This document shows positions 25,396-33,817 of a stretch of 64,000 bases of DNA, in pieces. The notes beneath the pieces are model-generated. The model did no database searches and was not told the origin of the DNA. It saw nothing but the letters and a program-made list of their open reading frames with translations. How positions within the stretch are numbered: position 1 is the first letter of the stretch; each line of letters starts with the position of its first letter. Source of the DNA: Planobispora longispora (GTDB lineage: Bacteria; Actinomycetota; Actinomycetes; Streptosporangiales; Streptosporangiaceae); assembly GCF_016863135.1 (NCBI RefSeq), contig NZ_BOOH01000001.1, positions 186,001 to 250,000 on the forward strand, given 5' to 3'. A program made the translations under genes and the position numbers.

Positions 25396-26611
25396 GAACG
25401 GGAACACATGTGTGATCGCCGGGGGCGGCCCGGCGGGGGCCGTGCTCGCCCTGCTGCTGGCCCGGTCCGGAGTCCAGGTGACCCTGCTGGAGAAGCACGC
25501 CGACTTCCTGCGTGACTTCCGGGGCGACACCATCCATCCCTCGACCCTGGAGATCCTCGACGAGCTCGGCCTGGCCGAGGAGTTCCACCGGCTGCCCCAC
25601 CGCAAGACCAGCCGGCTGGAGATCCACACCGACGACGCCGTCGTCCCCCTCGCCGACCTGAGCGGGCTCGGCAGCCGCTACCCCTACATCGCGTTCGTCC
25701 CGCAGTGGGACTTCCTCGACCTGGTGACCACCGCGGCCGCCCGCTACCCCGGCTTCCGGCTGCTGATGAACGCCGAGGTCACCGGCGTGATCCGGGAGGG
25801 GAACGCGGTGCGCGGCGTCCGCTACCGCGACGCCTCGGGGGAGCACGAGCTGCGGGCCGCGCTCACCGTGGCCGCCGACGGCCGCCGCTCCGACGTGCGC
25901 CGGGCCGCCGGGCTGGTGCCGGTCGAGCACGGCGCGCCGATGGACGTGGTCTGGTTCCGGTTGCCGCGAGAGCCCGCCGACCCCGATGAGACGTTCCTGC
26001 GGGTCTCCGCCGGCCACCTGATGGTCGCGATCAACCGGGAGAGCTACTGGCAGCTCGCCTACGTGATCCCCAAGGGAGGCTTCGAGACCCTGAAGGGCCG
26101 CGGCGTCGACGCGTTGCGCGAGCCCGTGGCGCGGATCCTGCCGTTCCTCGGCGACCGCACCGGGCTGATCAGGGACTTCGGCGACGTCAGCGTGCTGTCG
26201 GTGGCGCTCAACCGGCTGCGCCGCTGGCACCGTCCCGGACTGCTGGTCATCGGCGACGCCGCGCACGCCATGTCGCCGGTCTTCGGCGTCGGCATCAATC
26301 TGGCCGTGCAGGACGCGGTGGCCGCCGCCAACCTGCTGGCCGGGCCGCTGCTGGCCGGCGGCGAGATCCCCGAGGCGCTGCTGGCCCGGGTCCAGCGCCG
26401 GCGCACCCCGCCGACCGTGATCACCCAGTTCGCCCAGCGCGTGGTCCAGAACCGGCTGATCCGCCCGGTCCTGGCCGGCGGCGCGAGACCGGTGCGGCTC
26501 CCGCGCGACGTCTCCCGGCTCCCGCTGATCTCGTCCCTGGTCCGCCGCTTCGCCGGGCTGGGCGTGCGCCCCGAGCACGTGCGCACTCCCGAGGCGGATA
26601 TACGCGCGTGA
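25394..26611 (+). CDS. FAD-dependent monooxygenase (PHBH/TfdB fold)
   Basis: 405 aa. N-terminal dinucleotide fold GGGPAGAVLALLLARSG (about 9-25), the DG motif ADGRRSDVRRAAGL (about 160-173) and the second FAD motif VIGDAAHAMSPVFGVG (about 285-300). Such single-component hydroxylases use NAD(P)H and oxygen on aromatic or polyketide-like substrates. It stands alone, so the substrate is unknown. The C-terminus is basic and could lie near the membrane. The palindrome over its start suggests substrate-inducible control. Confidence 0.9.
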   Translation: MNGNTCVIAGGGPAGAVLALLLARSGVQVTLLEKHADFLRDFRGDTIHPSTLEILDELGLAEEFHRLPHRKTSRLEIHTDDAVVPLADLSGLGSRYPYIAFVPQWDFLDLVTTAAARYPGFRLLMNAEVTGVIREGNAVRGVRYRDASGEHELRAALTVAADGRRSDVRRAAGLVPVEHGAPMDVVWFRLPREPADPDETFLRVSAGHLMVAINRESYWQLAYVIPKGGFETLKGRGVDALREPVARILPFLGDRTGLIRDFGDVSVLSVALNRLRRWHRPGLLVIGDAAHAMSPVFGVGINLAVQDAVAAANLLAGPLLAGGEIPEALLARVQRRRTPPTVITQFAQRVVQNRLIRPVLAGGARPVRLPRDVSRLPLISSLVRRFAGLGVRPEHVRTPEADIRA

Positions 26612-26691
26612 TACGGGTGATGTACGCGCCCGCGCGACCCTGATCCGGCAGGGGCGGACCGCCCCGCCGGACCAGGAGGAGCATTCCATCG

Positions 26692-27303
26692 ATGAATAGA
26701 CCCGCACGCGCTCTTGTCAGGGCGTTCCTCGGCATGGCCCTCGTCACCGCGGGCGGCACCGCGTGCACGGCCCATGCCGACTCCGCCGCCCGCGGGAGCG
26801 CGGCCCCCGGGGACGCCGCCCACGGGAACGCGGCCCCCACGGGACCGGGTCCGGGCGGCGCGGCCGCCTACGAGGGCAGGACGATCGACCTGGCCAGGAG
26901 CTGGGAGGGCGCCCGGGCCTGCGCCGTCCTGTCCGCCACCGCCGTCACGTGCTACGGGACCTACCAGGAGGCCAACACCGCCAGCGTCCGGGACGGCGGC
27001 GACGCGGGATCGGTCACACTCGGCACCGCCGACTGCCCCGCCGGGTGGGTGTGCGTCTACGAGCATCCCGTCTGGGACGGCCGCCGCCTGCAGTTCCGCG
27101 ACGAGCGCTGGATGAGCCTGGCCCCGTACGGCTTCGCCCGGCAGGCCTCCTCCTGGCACAACAACCAGAACTGCTCCGGGGGCCGCAGGAGCGACGCGGC
27201 GTCCCTGCGCAACGGCTCCGGCCGGAGCCTGGCCATGGCGGCCTGCTCCCGGTCGGGTTCCATCGGCTCCTTCAACGACGCCGCCGTCGACATCCACGGC
27301 TGA
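26692..27303 (+). CDS. Secreted peptidase-inhibitor-I36-like protein
   Basis: 203 aa. AGGAGG precedes the ATG by 12 bases. Signal peptide ~1-29 (VTAGGTACTAHADS; the ACTA is not a clean lipobox), then an Ala/Gly/Pro low-complexity linker (30-60). The C-terminal domain has the beta-gamma-crystallin-like I36 pattern: DCPAGWVCVYEHPVWDGRRL and FARQASSWHNNQ. Members include the Streptomyces metalloproteinase inhibitor SMPI. Six Cys in the mature part suggest disulfides. Inhibitor activity is inferred from family only. Confidence 0.8.
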   Translation: MNRPARALVRAFLGMALVTAGGTACTAHADSAARGSAAPGDAAHGNAAPTGPGPGGAAAYEGRTIDLARSWEGARACAVLSATAVTCYGTYQEANTASVRDGGDAGSVTLGTADCPAGWVCVYEHPVWDGRRLQFRDERWMSLAPYGFARQASSWHNNQNCSGGRRSDAASLRNGSGRSLAMAACSRSGSIGSFNDAAVDIHG

Positions 27304-27311
27304 CCCCGCGG

Positions 27312-27343
27312 CCGGGGCGGCGCGCCTGCCGCCCCGGGTTTTT
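27312..27343 (+). terminator. Intrinsic terminator after the I36-like gene
   Basis: CCGGGGCGGC pairs with GCCGCCCCGG around a 6-base loop, followed by GTTTTT. Confidence 0.9.
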
Positions 27344-27366
27344 CCCGAGAGCGGAAAGAATCGGCG

Positions 27367-27948
27367 GTGCCGCGACATAGACCGAGTGTGCGCCAACAGG
27401 CAGACAGCGTGACGGGCGGGATCCCGCCGGACCCCGCGGCCACCGGCGGTGAGCAGTGCGACCACTTCATCGCCATGTACAGCCGCTACTACGACGAGGT
27501 GCTGCGCTACGCCTGGCGCCGGGTGGGGCCCGACTACGCGGCGGAGGTCGTCAGCGAGACCTTCACCGTGGCCTGGCGCCGGGCCGGGGAGCTGCCGGAG
27601 CACGAGCTGCCCTGGCTCTACACGGTGGCGCGCAACATCATCGCCAACCGGCGCCGGGCCGAAGAGCGCCAGGAGCACCTGCTGACCGCGCTGGCCGAGA
27701 CCGTCCGGACCGAGCCGGACCACGCCGACGCGGTGACCCGCAGGCAGGCCGCGGTGGAGGCGCTGCAGAGCCTGAGCCCGGACGACCGGGAGCTGGTCCG
27801 GCTGGTCGCCTGGGACGGGCTGGACGCGCGGGGCGCCGCCGCCGTCCTGGGGTGCAGCGCCGCCGCGGTGCACGTCCGCCTGCACCGGCTCCGCAAGAGG
27901 CTGAGCCGCACGCTCGGCTCGTCGATCCGTACGGAGGCCCGCCCGTGA
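27367..27948 (+). CDS. RNA polymerase sigma factor, ECF type
   Basis: 193 aa, GTG start with GGAAAGAA upstream. Region 2: YSRYYDEVLRYAWRRVG through WLYTVARNIIANRRR (about 37-99); region 4: LSPDDRELVRLVAWDGLD to VRLHRLRKRL (about 137-182). No region 1 or 3. The next gene overlaps its stop (GTGA) and encodes a membrane-anchored CU044_5270-type protein that probably controls it. Target promoters unknown. Confidence 0.92.
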   Translation: MPRHRPSVRQQADSVTGGIPPDPAATGGEQCDHFIAMYSRYYDEVLRYAWRRVGPDYAAEVVSETFTVAWRRAGELPEHELPWLYTVARNIIANRRRAEERQEHLLTALAETVRTEPDHADAVTRRQAAVEALQSLSPDDRELVRLVAWDGLDARGAAAVLGCSAAAVHVRLHRLRKRLSRTLGSSIRTEARP

Positions 27949-29018
27949 AGTCCGACATCGCCGCGCTCCGTGAGCTGATCGGCCCGCACGACCCCGCCGC
28001 GGCCGTCCACGGCGACCCGTCCGTGCGGCGGGCCACGCTCTCCACCGTCTTCGCCGCCTCCCCCGGTCCGGACGGCACGCCGCCGTCCCAGCTCACCGCC
28101 GTGCTCGCGACGCGGAACGGGCCCCGCTCCCCCGTCCTCGCCCGCCGCATGCTGATCTCGGGACTGGCCACGGCCGCCGCGGCGACCGTCGTCGCCGTCC
28201 TGTCCAGCCTGGACAGGGCGGCGCCCGCCCATGCCGCGACGCCCGCGCCGCTCGCCTACGCCGGCGCCGGCGGCAGGCCCGTGCGCGAGGCGCTGCTGGA
28301 GATCGCCGAACGGGCCGCCCGCCTGCCCGACGACACGGGCGCCGGCCGCTATCTCTACACCAGGACGCGCGGCTGGCACCTCGGTTCGGCGGTGAACGGC
28401 CGGAGCGTGCGCTCGGCGGTCGTGCCGGTCGTCACCGAGCGGTGGACGGCGCCGGACGCGCCCGGCCGCGTCCGCACGGTCACCTCCTCACCGGAGTTCC
28501 CCTCCGAGGAGAGCCTGGCCGCCTGGGCGGCGGAGGGGCGTCCCGGGCTGCGGCCGCAGGTCTCCGACGAGACGCTGGACCTGCGTCCGCGCTGGAATCC
28601 CGACGACCTCGCCCCCGACCCCGAGGCGCTGGGCGCCGCGCTGGGATGGGGAGGGCCGCCGGAGGCCGGCGAGGCGGAGCTGCTCATGACGATCGCCGAC
28701 CTCTACCGCGAGCAGCCGGTCCGCCCCGCGGTCCGCGGCGCGGCGTTGCGGCTGCTCTCCGGCCTCACCGGCCTGCGCTACGAGGGAACGGTCACCGACC
28801 GGGCCGGGCGCGCCGGGGTCGCGGTCAGCCTGGACTCCGATCACGGCGGGCTGCCCAACCGGCACACCCTGATCTTCGACGGGCGGACCGGCGTGCTGCT
28901 CGGCGAGGAGCGGACGCTGACCGTGACTGCCGGCGAGCTGGACGTGCCGGTGCCCTCGGTCATCTCCTACACCCTGTTCATGGACGCCGGGAGAAGCAAT
29001 TCACCCACCCCCCGGTGA
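27945..29018 (+). CDS. CU044_5270-family membrane protein, probable sigma-factor partner
   Basis: 357 aa, GTG start inside the sigma factor stop. A ~65-residue cytoplasmic part is followed by one transmembrane helix (MLISGLATAAAATVVAVLSSL, about 66-86) and a long extracytoplasmic domain (GRYLYTRTRGWHLG, GLTGLRYEGTVTDRAGRAGVAVSLD). No zinc-type anti-sigma motif is seen. The constant pairing of this family with ECF genes in actinomycetes suggests an anti-sigma or sensor role, unproven. Confidence 0.8.
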   Translation: MKSDIAALRELIGPHDPAAAVHGDPSVRRATLSTVFAASPGPDGTPPSQLTAVLATRNGPRSPVLARRMLISGLATAAAATVVAVLSSLDRAAPAHAATPAPLAYAGAGGRPVREALLEIAERAARLPDDTGAGRYLYTRTRGWHLGSAVNGRSVRSAVVPVVTERWTAPDAPGRVRTVTSSPEFPSEESLAAWAAEGRPGLRPQVSDETLDLRPRWNPDDLAPDPEALGAALGWGGPPEAGEAELLMTIADLYREQPVRPAVRGAALRLLSGLTGLRYEGTVTDRAGRAGVAVSLDSDHGGLPNRHTLIFDGRTGVLLGEERTLTVTAGELDVPVPSVISYTLFMDAGRSNSPTPR

Positions 29019-29082
29019 ATTGAACGTGATTCGGACTCCCGATTTTTACATCTGAGATTACTCTTGCCTGAAACTCCTGTTG

Positions 29083-30000
29083 ATGCAACGATTCTCCATG
29101 CTGTCCGATCGCCATCCGGGGGCAGGAGTGCTTTTCCATATTCTCGGTCCACTGACGGTGAGAACCGAGCACGGCCCCGCCGACCTGGGCACGAACAAGC
29201 AGCGACTGCTCCTTGCCGTATTACTCTGCCGCCCGGAAAAGGTGCTCTCCACCGACTGTCTGGCATATGCCCTTTGGGGTGACAAACCGCCCTCATCGGC
29301 GGCCAGCAATATCCGTCTCTATGTGCACCGGTTACGCCGGGCGCTCGGCCGGGACCGCATCATCACCCAGGGGCGCGCCGGTTACCGCCTGCGCGCCCAG
29401 CCCCCGGAGATCGACGCGCACCGCTTCGCCGACCTCGTCCACGACGGTCACGCGGCCTTCGGCGCGGGCGACCCGCACCGGGCCTCGCAGCGGCTGCGCT
29501 CGGCGCTCTCGCTCTGGCGGGACCGCCCCTTCACCGGCATGGAGGACGAGCCCGCGCTCCAGGCGGAGGCGGACCGGATGAAGGAGATCCACCTGAGCGC
29601 CGTGGAGCTCCGTCTCGACGCCGACCTCGCCCTCGGCCACCACGTCGGGCTCGTCCCCGAGCTGGTCGGCCTGGTCGCCGAGCACCCGCTGCGCGAGCAC
29701 CTCCACGCGCAGCTCATGCTCGCGCTCTACCGGTCCGGCCGGCAGGCCGAGGCCCTGGACGTCTACCGCCGGATCCGCCGCCTCCTCGTCCGGGAGCTCG
29801 GCCTCGAACCCGGATCCGAGCTGCGCGCCATGGAGGCGATGATCCTCTCCGGCGCCTCGTTCCCGAGCCCGCGACTCCCGTCGTTCCCGGGTCCGCATCC
29901 CCTCCCGGAAGGCTCGCGCCCCCTCATGGAATCTCACCAGGGAAAAAGACCTTCTCACTCCGTGGACATCGGGGTCGGTTCGCCAAGCGGGGTGCAATAG
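29083..30000 (+). CDS. SARP/AfsR-type activator with BTAD domain
   Basis: About 305 aa. Start uncertain: ATG at 29083 or 29098, neither with a good ribosome site. OmpR-like winged helix (LFHILGPLTVRTEHG to SNIRLYVHRLRRALG, about 18-88), then the bacterial transcriptional activation domain (IDAHRFADLV to RELGLEPGSELRAMEAMIL, about 105-255), and a Pro/Ser-rich tail. SARPs switch on secondary-metabolite or stress genes. No biosynthetic cluster is adjacent; the next gene is DAHP synthase, the entry to aromatic precursors, which may be its target. The intergenic gap is only 10 bases. Confidence 0.85.
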   Translation: MQRFSMLSDRHPGAGVLFHILGPLTVRTEHGPADLGTNKQRLLLAVLLCRPEKVLSTDCLAYALWGDKPPSSAASNIRLYVHRLRRALGRDRIITQGRAGYRLRAQPPEIDAHRFADLVHDGHAAFGAGDPHRASQRLRSALSLWRDRPFTGMEDEPALQAEADRMKEIHLSAVELRLDADLALGHHVGLVPELVGLVAEHPLREHLHAQLMLALYRSGRQAEALDVYRRIRRLLVRELGLEPGSELRAMEAMILSGASFPSPRLPSFPGPHPLPEGSRPLMESHQGKRPSHSVDIGVGSPSGVQ

Positions 30001-30010
30001 CCTGTCAATC

Positions 30011-31342
30011 GTGAGCATCAACCTCGATTCCTGGCGGAGCCTGCCCGCCGCGCAGCAGCCCGAATGGCCCGACCGTGGCGCACTGGAGCAGGTCGTCACC
30101 AAGCTGCAGGGACTGCCGCCCCTCGTGTTCGCCGGCGAGTGCGACAACCTCAAGGCGGAGCTGGCTGCGGTGACCCGGGGCGAGGCCTTCGTGCTGCAGG
30201 GGGGCGACTGCGCCGAGACCTTCGCCGGGGCGACCGCCGACGCCGTGCGCAACAAGCTGAAGACGCTGCTGCAGATGGCGATCGTGCTCACCTACGCCGC
30301 GAAGGTCCCGGTCGTGAAGATCGGCCGGATGGCCGGGCAGTTCGCCAAGCCCCGCTCCAAGGGCACCGAGACCCGCGCGGGCGTGGAGCTGCCGGCCTAC
30401 CGGGGCGACATGGTCAACGGCCTGGACTTCACGCCCGAGGCGCGCATTCCCGACCCCGAGCGGCTGGTGCAGGCCTACCACTCCTCGGCGGTGACGCTGA
30501 ACCTGATCCGCGCCTTCACCAAGGGCGGTTACGCCGACCTGCGCCAGGTGCACGCCTGGAACCAGGACTTCGTGGCCGAGTCCCCGGCCGGCAAGCGCTA
30601 CGAGCAGCTCGCCCGCGAGATCGACCAGGCGCTGGCGTTCATGCGCGCCTGCGGGGCCGACCCGGAGGAGTTCCACACCGTGGAGTTCTACTCCTCGCAC
30701 GAGGCGCTCATCCTGGACTACGACCAGGCGCTCACCCGGATCGACTCCCGCACCGGCCTGCCGTACGACGTGTCGGCGCACATGGTCTGGATCGGCGAGC
30801 GCACCCGCCAGCTCGGCAACGCGCACGTGGAGTTCTTCGCGAGCATCCGCAACCCGATCGGGGTGAAGCTCGGCCCGACGACCAGCGTCGACGACGCGCT
30901 CGCGCTGATCGACAAGCTGAACCCCGACAACGAGCCGGGCCGCCTGTCCTTCATCACCCGCATGGGCGCGCCGAAGATCCGCAAGCACCTGCCCGAACTG
31001 GTGGAGAAGGTCACGGCCAGCGGCGCCCAGGTGGCCTGGATCTGCGACCCCATGCACGGCAACACCTTCGAGGCGCCCAGCGGCCACAAGACCCGCCGCC
31101 TGGACGACGTGCTGGACGAGGTGGCCGGCTTCTTCGAGGTGCACCGCGCGCTCGGCACGCACCCCGGCGGCATCCACATCGAGTTCACCGGTGACGACGT
31201 CACCGAGTGCGTGGGCGGCGGCCAGGAGATCGTCGAGGGTGACCTGGCGCTGCGCTACGAGACCGCCTGCGACCCCCGCCTCAACCGCGGCCAGTCACTC
31301 GACCTCGCCTTCCGCGTGGCCGAGCTCTACCGCTCCGCCTGA
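30011..31342 (+). CDS. 3-Deoxy-7-phosphoheptulonate (DAHP) synthase, class II
   Basis: 443 aa, GTG start. Condenses phosphoenolpyruvate and erythrose 4-phosphate, the first step of the shikimate pathway. The plant-like class II type is clear: LDSWRSLPAAQQPEWPD at the start, FVLQGGDCAETFAG with the metal Cys near residue 70, KIGRMAGQFAKPRS, and WICDPMHGNTF. Length equals the family. Lies 10 bases after the SARP gene with no ribosome site visible, so readthrough or leaderless translation are both possible; a hairpin terminator follows. Confidence 0.95.
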   Translation: MSINLDSWRSLPAAQQPEWPDRGALEQVVTKLQGLPPLVFAGECDNLKAELAAVTRGEAFVLQGGDCAETFAGATADAVRNKLKTLLQMAIVLTYAAKVPVVKIGRMAGQFAKPRSKGTETRAGVELPAYRGDMVNGLDFTPEARIPDPERLVQAYHSSAVTLNLIRAFTKGGYADLRQVHAWNQDFVAESPAGKRYEQLAREIDQALAFMRACGADPEEFHTVEFYSSHEALILDYDQALTRIDSRTGLPYDVSAHMVWIGERTRQLGNAHVEFFASIRNPIGVKLGPTTSVDDALALIDKLNPDNEPGRLSFITRMGAPKIRKHLPELVEKVTASGAQVAWICDPMHGNTFEAPSGHKTRRLDDVLDEVAGFFEVHRALGTHPGGIHIEFTGDDVTECVGGGQEIVEGDLALRYETACDPRLNRGQSLDLAFRVAELYRSA

Positions 31343-31351
31343 CCTCCGCGA

Positions 31352-31398
31352 GCCCTCCTCGGGTCACCGGGCGAAGACCCGGACGGTCCGAGGAGGGC
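31352..31398 (+). terminator. Terminator after DAHP synthase
   Basis: GCCCTCCTCGG pairs with CCGAGGAGGGC; the loop contains a smaller CCGGG/CCCGG hairpin. Confidence 0.75.
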
Positions 31399-31447
31399 GT
31401 CGTATGATCATCTCCCGCGCAAAGCCTACGAACCGGGAGAATCATCC

Positions 31448-32248
31448 ATGGCGGACGAGTCCTCGGCTGTCCACGGGGTCGATCCCAGCGTCCCCAACGT
31501 CGCCCGCATGTACGACTACTATCTCGGCGGAAAGGACAACTTCGCAGCCGACAGGGCCGCGGCCGAGCAGATCCTCACGTACTTCCCCGAGACCCGCCCC
31601 TCGGCGCAGGAGAACCGGGCCTTCCTGGCCCGGGCCGTACGGGCCCTGGTGCAGGCCGGGGTGCGCCAGATCGTCGACCTCGGCTCCGGGCTGCCGACCC
31701 GGGGCAACGTGCACGAGATCGCCCACCGGATCGCGCCCGACACCCGCGTCGCCTACGTCGACTACGACACCGTCGTGTGCGCGCACGGCCGCGCGCTGCT
31801 CGGCGGCGACAACGTCAAGATGATCCAGGGCGACATCCGTGAGATCGACGCCCTGCTGACCTCTCCCGGCCTGCGCAAGCTCATCGACTTCGACCAGCCG
31901 GTGGCGTTCCTGATGCTGGCGGTGCTGCACTTCGTCTCCGACGAGGACGGGGCCTACGACATCGTCCGCACGCTGCGCGCCGTCAGCGCCCCCGGCAGCC
32001 ACCTGGTGATCAGCCACGCCATCGACGCCCGCCCGGACACCACCCCGGAGGCGCTGGAGATCTACAAGCAGGCCACCGCCGCGCTCAGCCTGCGCACCTC
32101 CGAGGAGATCGGCCGCTTCTTCGAGGGGTACGAACTGCTGGAGCCGGGCCTGGTCTTCCCCCGGGACTGGCGGCCCGACCCCGAGCAGACCGCCGCACCC
32201 GAACGACATCGGCCGATCGGCTACGCCGGCGTCGCCCGCCGTCCCTGA
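31448..32248 (+). CDS. SAM-dependent methyltransferase, DUF574 family
   Basis: 266 aa, ATG after GGGAGAATC. The opening VDPSVPNVARMYDYYLGGKDNF and the SAM-binding VDLGSGLPTRGN (about 75-86) followed by VAYVDYDTVVCAHG are the signature of this actinomycete-specific family, which is expanded in Streptosporangiaceae. Substrates are unknown. Single gene facing trxA, with a shared terminator between. Confidence 0.9.
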   Translation: MADESSAVHGVDPSVPNVARMYDYYLGGKDNFAADRAAAEQILTYFPETRPSAQENRAFLARAVRALVQAGVRQIVDLGSGLPTRGNVHEIAHRIAPDTRVAYVDYDTVVCAHGRALLGGDNVKMIQGDIREIDALLTSPGLRKLIDFDQPVAFLMLAVLHFVSDEDGAYDIVRTLRAVSAPGSHLVISHAIDARPDTTPEALEIYKQATAALSLRTSEEIGRFFEGYELLEPGLVFPRDWRPDPEQTAAPERHRPIGYAGVARRP

Positions 32249-32281
32249 CCCCGTCCACGGGGCGCAGTCCCCGTCCGCGGG

Positions 32282-32309
32282 CGGCGGGGCGGACATCTCC
32301 GCCCCGCCG
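32282..32309. terminator. Bidirectional terminator
   Basis: 12-base perfect stem CGGCGGGGCGGA/TCCGCCCCGCCG with a CATC loop between the convergent methyltransferase and thioredoxin genes. Confidence 0.85.
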
Positions 32310-32350
32310 TCCCGTCGCGGCGCTCGTGTGCTCCGGCGCCTGTCAGCGCG

Positions 32351-32719
32351 TCAGTTCTGCGCGCCCAGCTCGCTGGCGAGCTCGGCGCGGATCGCGTCCA
32401 TGTCCAGGGCGCGGACCTGCTTGATCAGATCCTCCAGGGCGGGCGCGGGCAGCGCGCCGGGCTGGGCGAAGACGACGATGCCGTCGCGGATCGCCATGAC
32501 CGTCGGGATCGAGGTGATCTCGAACCCCTGGGCCAGGGCCTGCTCGACCTCAGTGTCGATCTTTCCGAACGTGATGTCGTCGTGCTTCTCGGACGCCTTC
32601 TCGAAGATCGGCCCGAACGTCCGGCACGGGCCGCACCAGGCCGCCCAGAAGTCCAGCAGGACGATCCCCTTGTCGGCGATATCGTTGAAGTTCGCTTCGG
32701 TTACCTCGATGGTCGCCAC
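32351..32719 (-). CDS. trxA: Thioredoxin
   Basis: 122 aa from the GTG at 32719, which has GAGGAAAGAGGAG just upstream. The active site is FWAAWCGPCRTFGP (Cys34-Gly-Pro-Cys37) and the cis-Pro loop is SIPTVMAI. Reduces disulfides in the cytoplasm. It is about 12-15 residues longer than E. coli Trx through a C-terminal helical extension (LDMDAIRAELASELG). Confidence 0.95.
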   Translation of the reverse strand: MATIEVTEANFNDIADKGIVLLDFWAAWCGPCRTFGPIFEKASEKHDDITFGKIDTEVEQALAQGFEITSIPTVMAIRDGIVVFAQPGALPAPALEDLIKQVRALDMDAIRAELASELGAQN

Positions 32720-32910
32720 TGCCGGCTCCTCTTTCCTCTCCGTCGTCTGTACGGCTCGCATAACCCCGTACCCCCGCTGAGCATTCCATCCCTCGCCCCG
32801 TAGGGAAAACCGGCCCGGCGGCCGCGATGACAGGCCCGTTCCGCGGTGAACGGCCGCTGTCCGGGCAGCCCACCCCCGTAGCCTCGATGGACTCCCGGAA
32901 GGCGCACGGC

Positions 32911-33726
32911 ATGACAGGCGGCGAGGAGACGGACGCCCGGCCCGCCCGGGTCCTGGTGGTCGGAGACGTGCACGGCGACTTCGCGTCGCTGGCACGCTGG
33001 TCGGCCGCCGTACGGCGGGAGCGCGGGCCGCTGGACGCCGTCCTCTCGGTCGGCGACCTGGAGCCCCACCGCGACGAGGCCGACGCGGCCGGGGCCCACG
33101 GCAGGGGCGGGCTCGGCGACTTCCCCCGCGTCGTGGAGGGCGCGATCGACCTGGGCGCGCCGCTGTACTTCATCGGCGGCAACCACGAGCCCTGGCCCGC
33201 GCTGGACGACGCCGGTCCGGGCCGGTGGGGCGGGGTCGCCCGCTTCCTCGGCAGATCCGGGGTCGGCGAGGTCGCGGGGCTGCGGGTGGCGTTCCTGTCG
33301 GGAATCTACGCCGCCCGCGTCACCGACGCCCCCGGCGCCCGCCGGGAGACGGCCAAGGACCGCACCTACTACACGCGGGAGGAGGTGGAGCGGGTGGGCC
33401 TCGCCGCGCAGCGGGCGGGGGACGTCGACATCCTGCTGACCCACGACTGGCCCTCGGGCATCGCCGGCCCACGGCTGGGGGCCCATGTCGGCCGCCCCGA
33501 GCTGCGCGCGCTGTGCGAGCGCGTCCGGCCCCGCTGGCACTTCTGCGGTCACATGCACCGTCCGCACCGGGCGTCCATCGGACCGGCGGAGGTCGTCTGC
33601 CTGGCTCACATCCGCTCCGGGTACGCCGCGCTCGCCGTCATCGAGCGGGAGGCCGGCGGGCCGCCCGTCCGCGTCCGCGGTCTCGGCGGCCGGAGGTCCC
33701 ACGGCCCGCGCCGTCCGTCCGGATGA
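32911..33726 (+). CDS. Metallophosphoesterase, lariat-debranching-enzyme (Dbr1)-like
   Basis: 271 aa from the ATG at 32911 (GGAAGG 8 bases upstream; another ATG at 32887). All binuclear-metal motifs are present: Asp19-x-His21 (GDVHGD), Asp49 (GDLEPH), Asn91-His92 (GGNHEP), His178 (LLTHDWPSG) and His214-x-His216 (GHMH). The GNHEP...SGIY...HDWP order is that of eukaryotic RNA lariat debranching enzyme, except that Dbr1 has Cys where this protein has Asp19. The Dbr1 C-terminal domain is absent. Bacteria have no spliceosomal lariats, so the substrate is open: 2'-5' linkages, msDNA-like or group II intron products, or an unrelated nucleotide. Confidence 0.8.
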   Translation: MTGGEETDARPARVLVVGDVHGDFASLARWSAAVRRERGPLDAVLSVGDLEPHRDEADAAGAHGRGGLGDFPRVVEGAIDLGAPLYFIGGNHEPWPALDDAGPGRWGGVARFLGRSGVGEVAGLRVAFLSGIYAARVTDAPGARRETAKDRTYYTREEVERVGLAAQRAGDVDILLTHDWPSGIAGPRLGAHVGRPELRALCERVRPRWHFCGHMHRPHRASIGPAEVVCLAHIRSGYAALAVIEREAGGPPVRVRGLGGRRSHGPRRPSG

Positions 33727-33771
33727 GACCGCCGGGAAGGCTCCGGAGAACGGGAGGGCTCCGGAAAAAGA

Positions 33772-33801
33772 ACTCGCCCCGCCGGTGACGGCGGAGCGAG
33801 T
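33772..33801. terminator. Bidirectional terminator
   Basis: ACTCGC...CCGCC pairs with GGCGG...GCGAGT; preceded by GGAAAAAGA, which supplies a U-tract for the minus-strand nuclease gene. Confidence 0.85.
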
Positions 33802-33817
33802 CCTCGGGAACGTCGGG

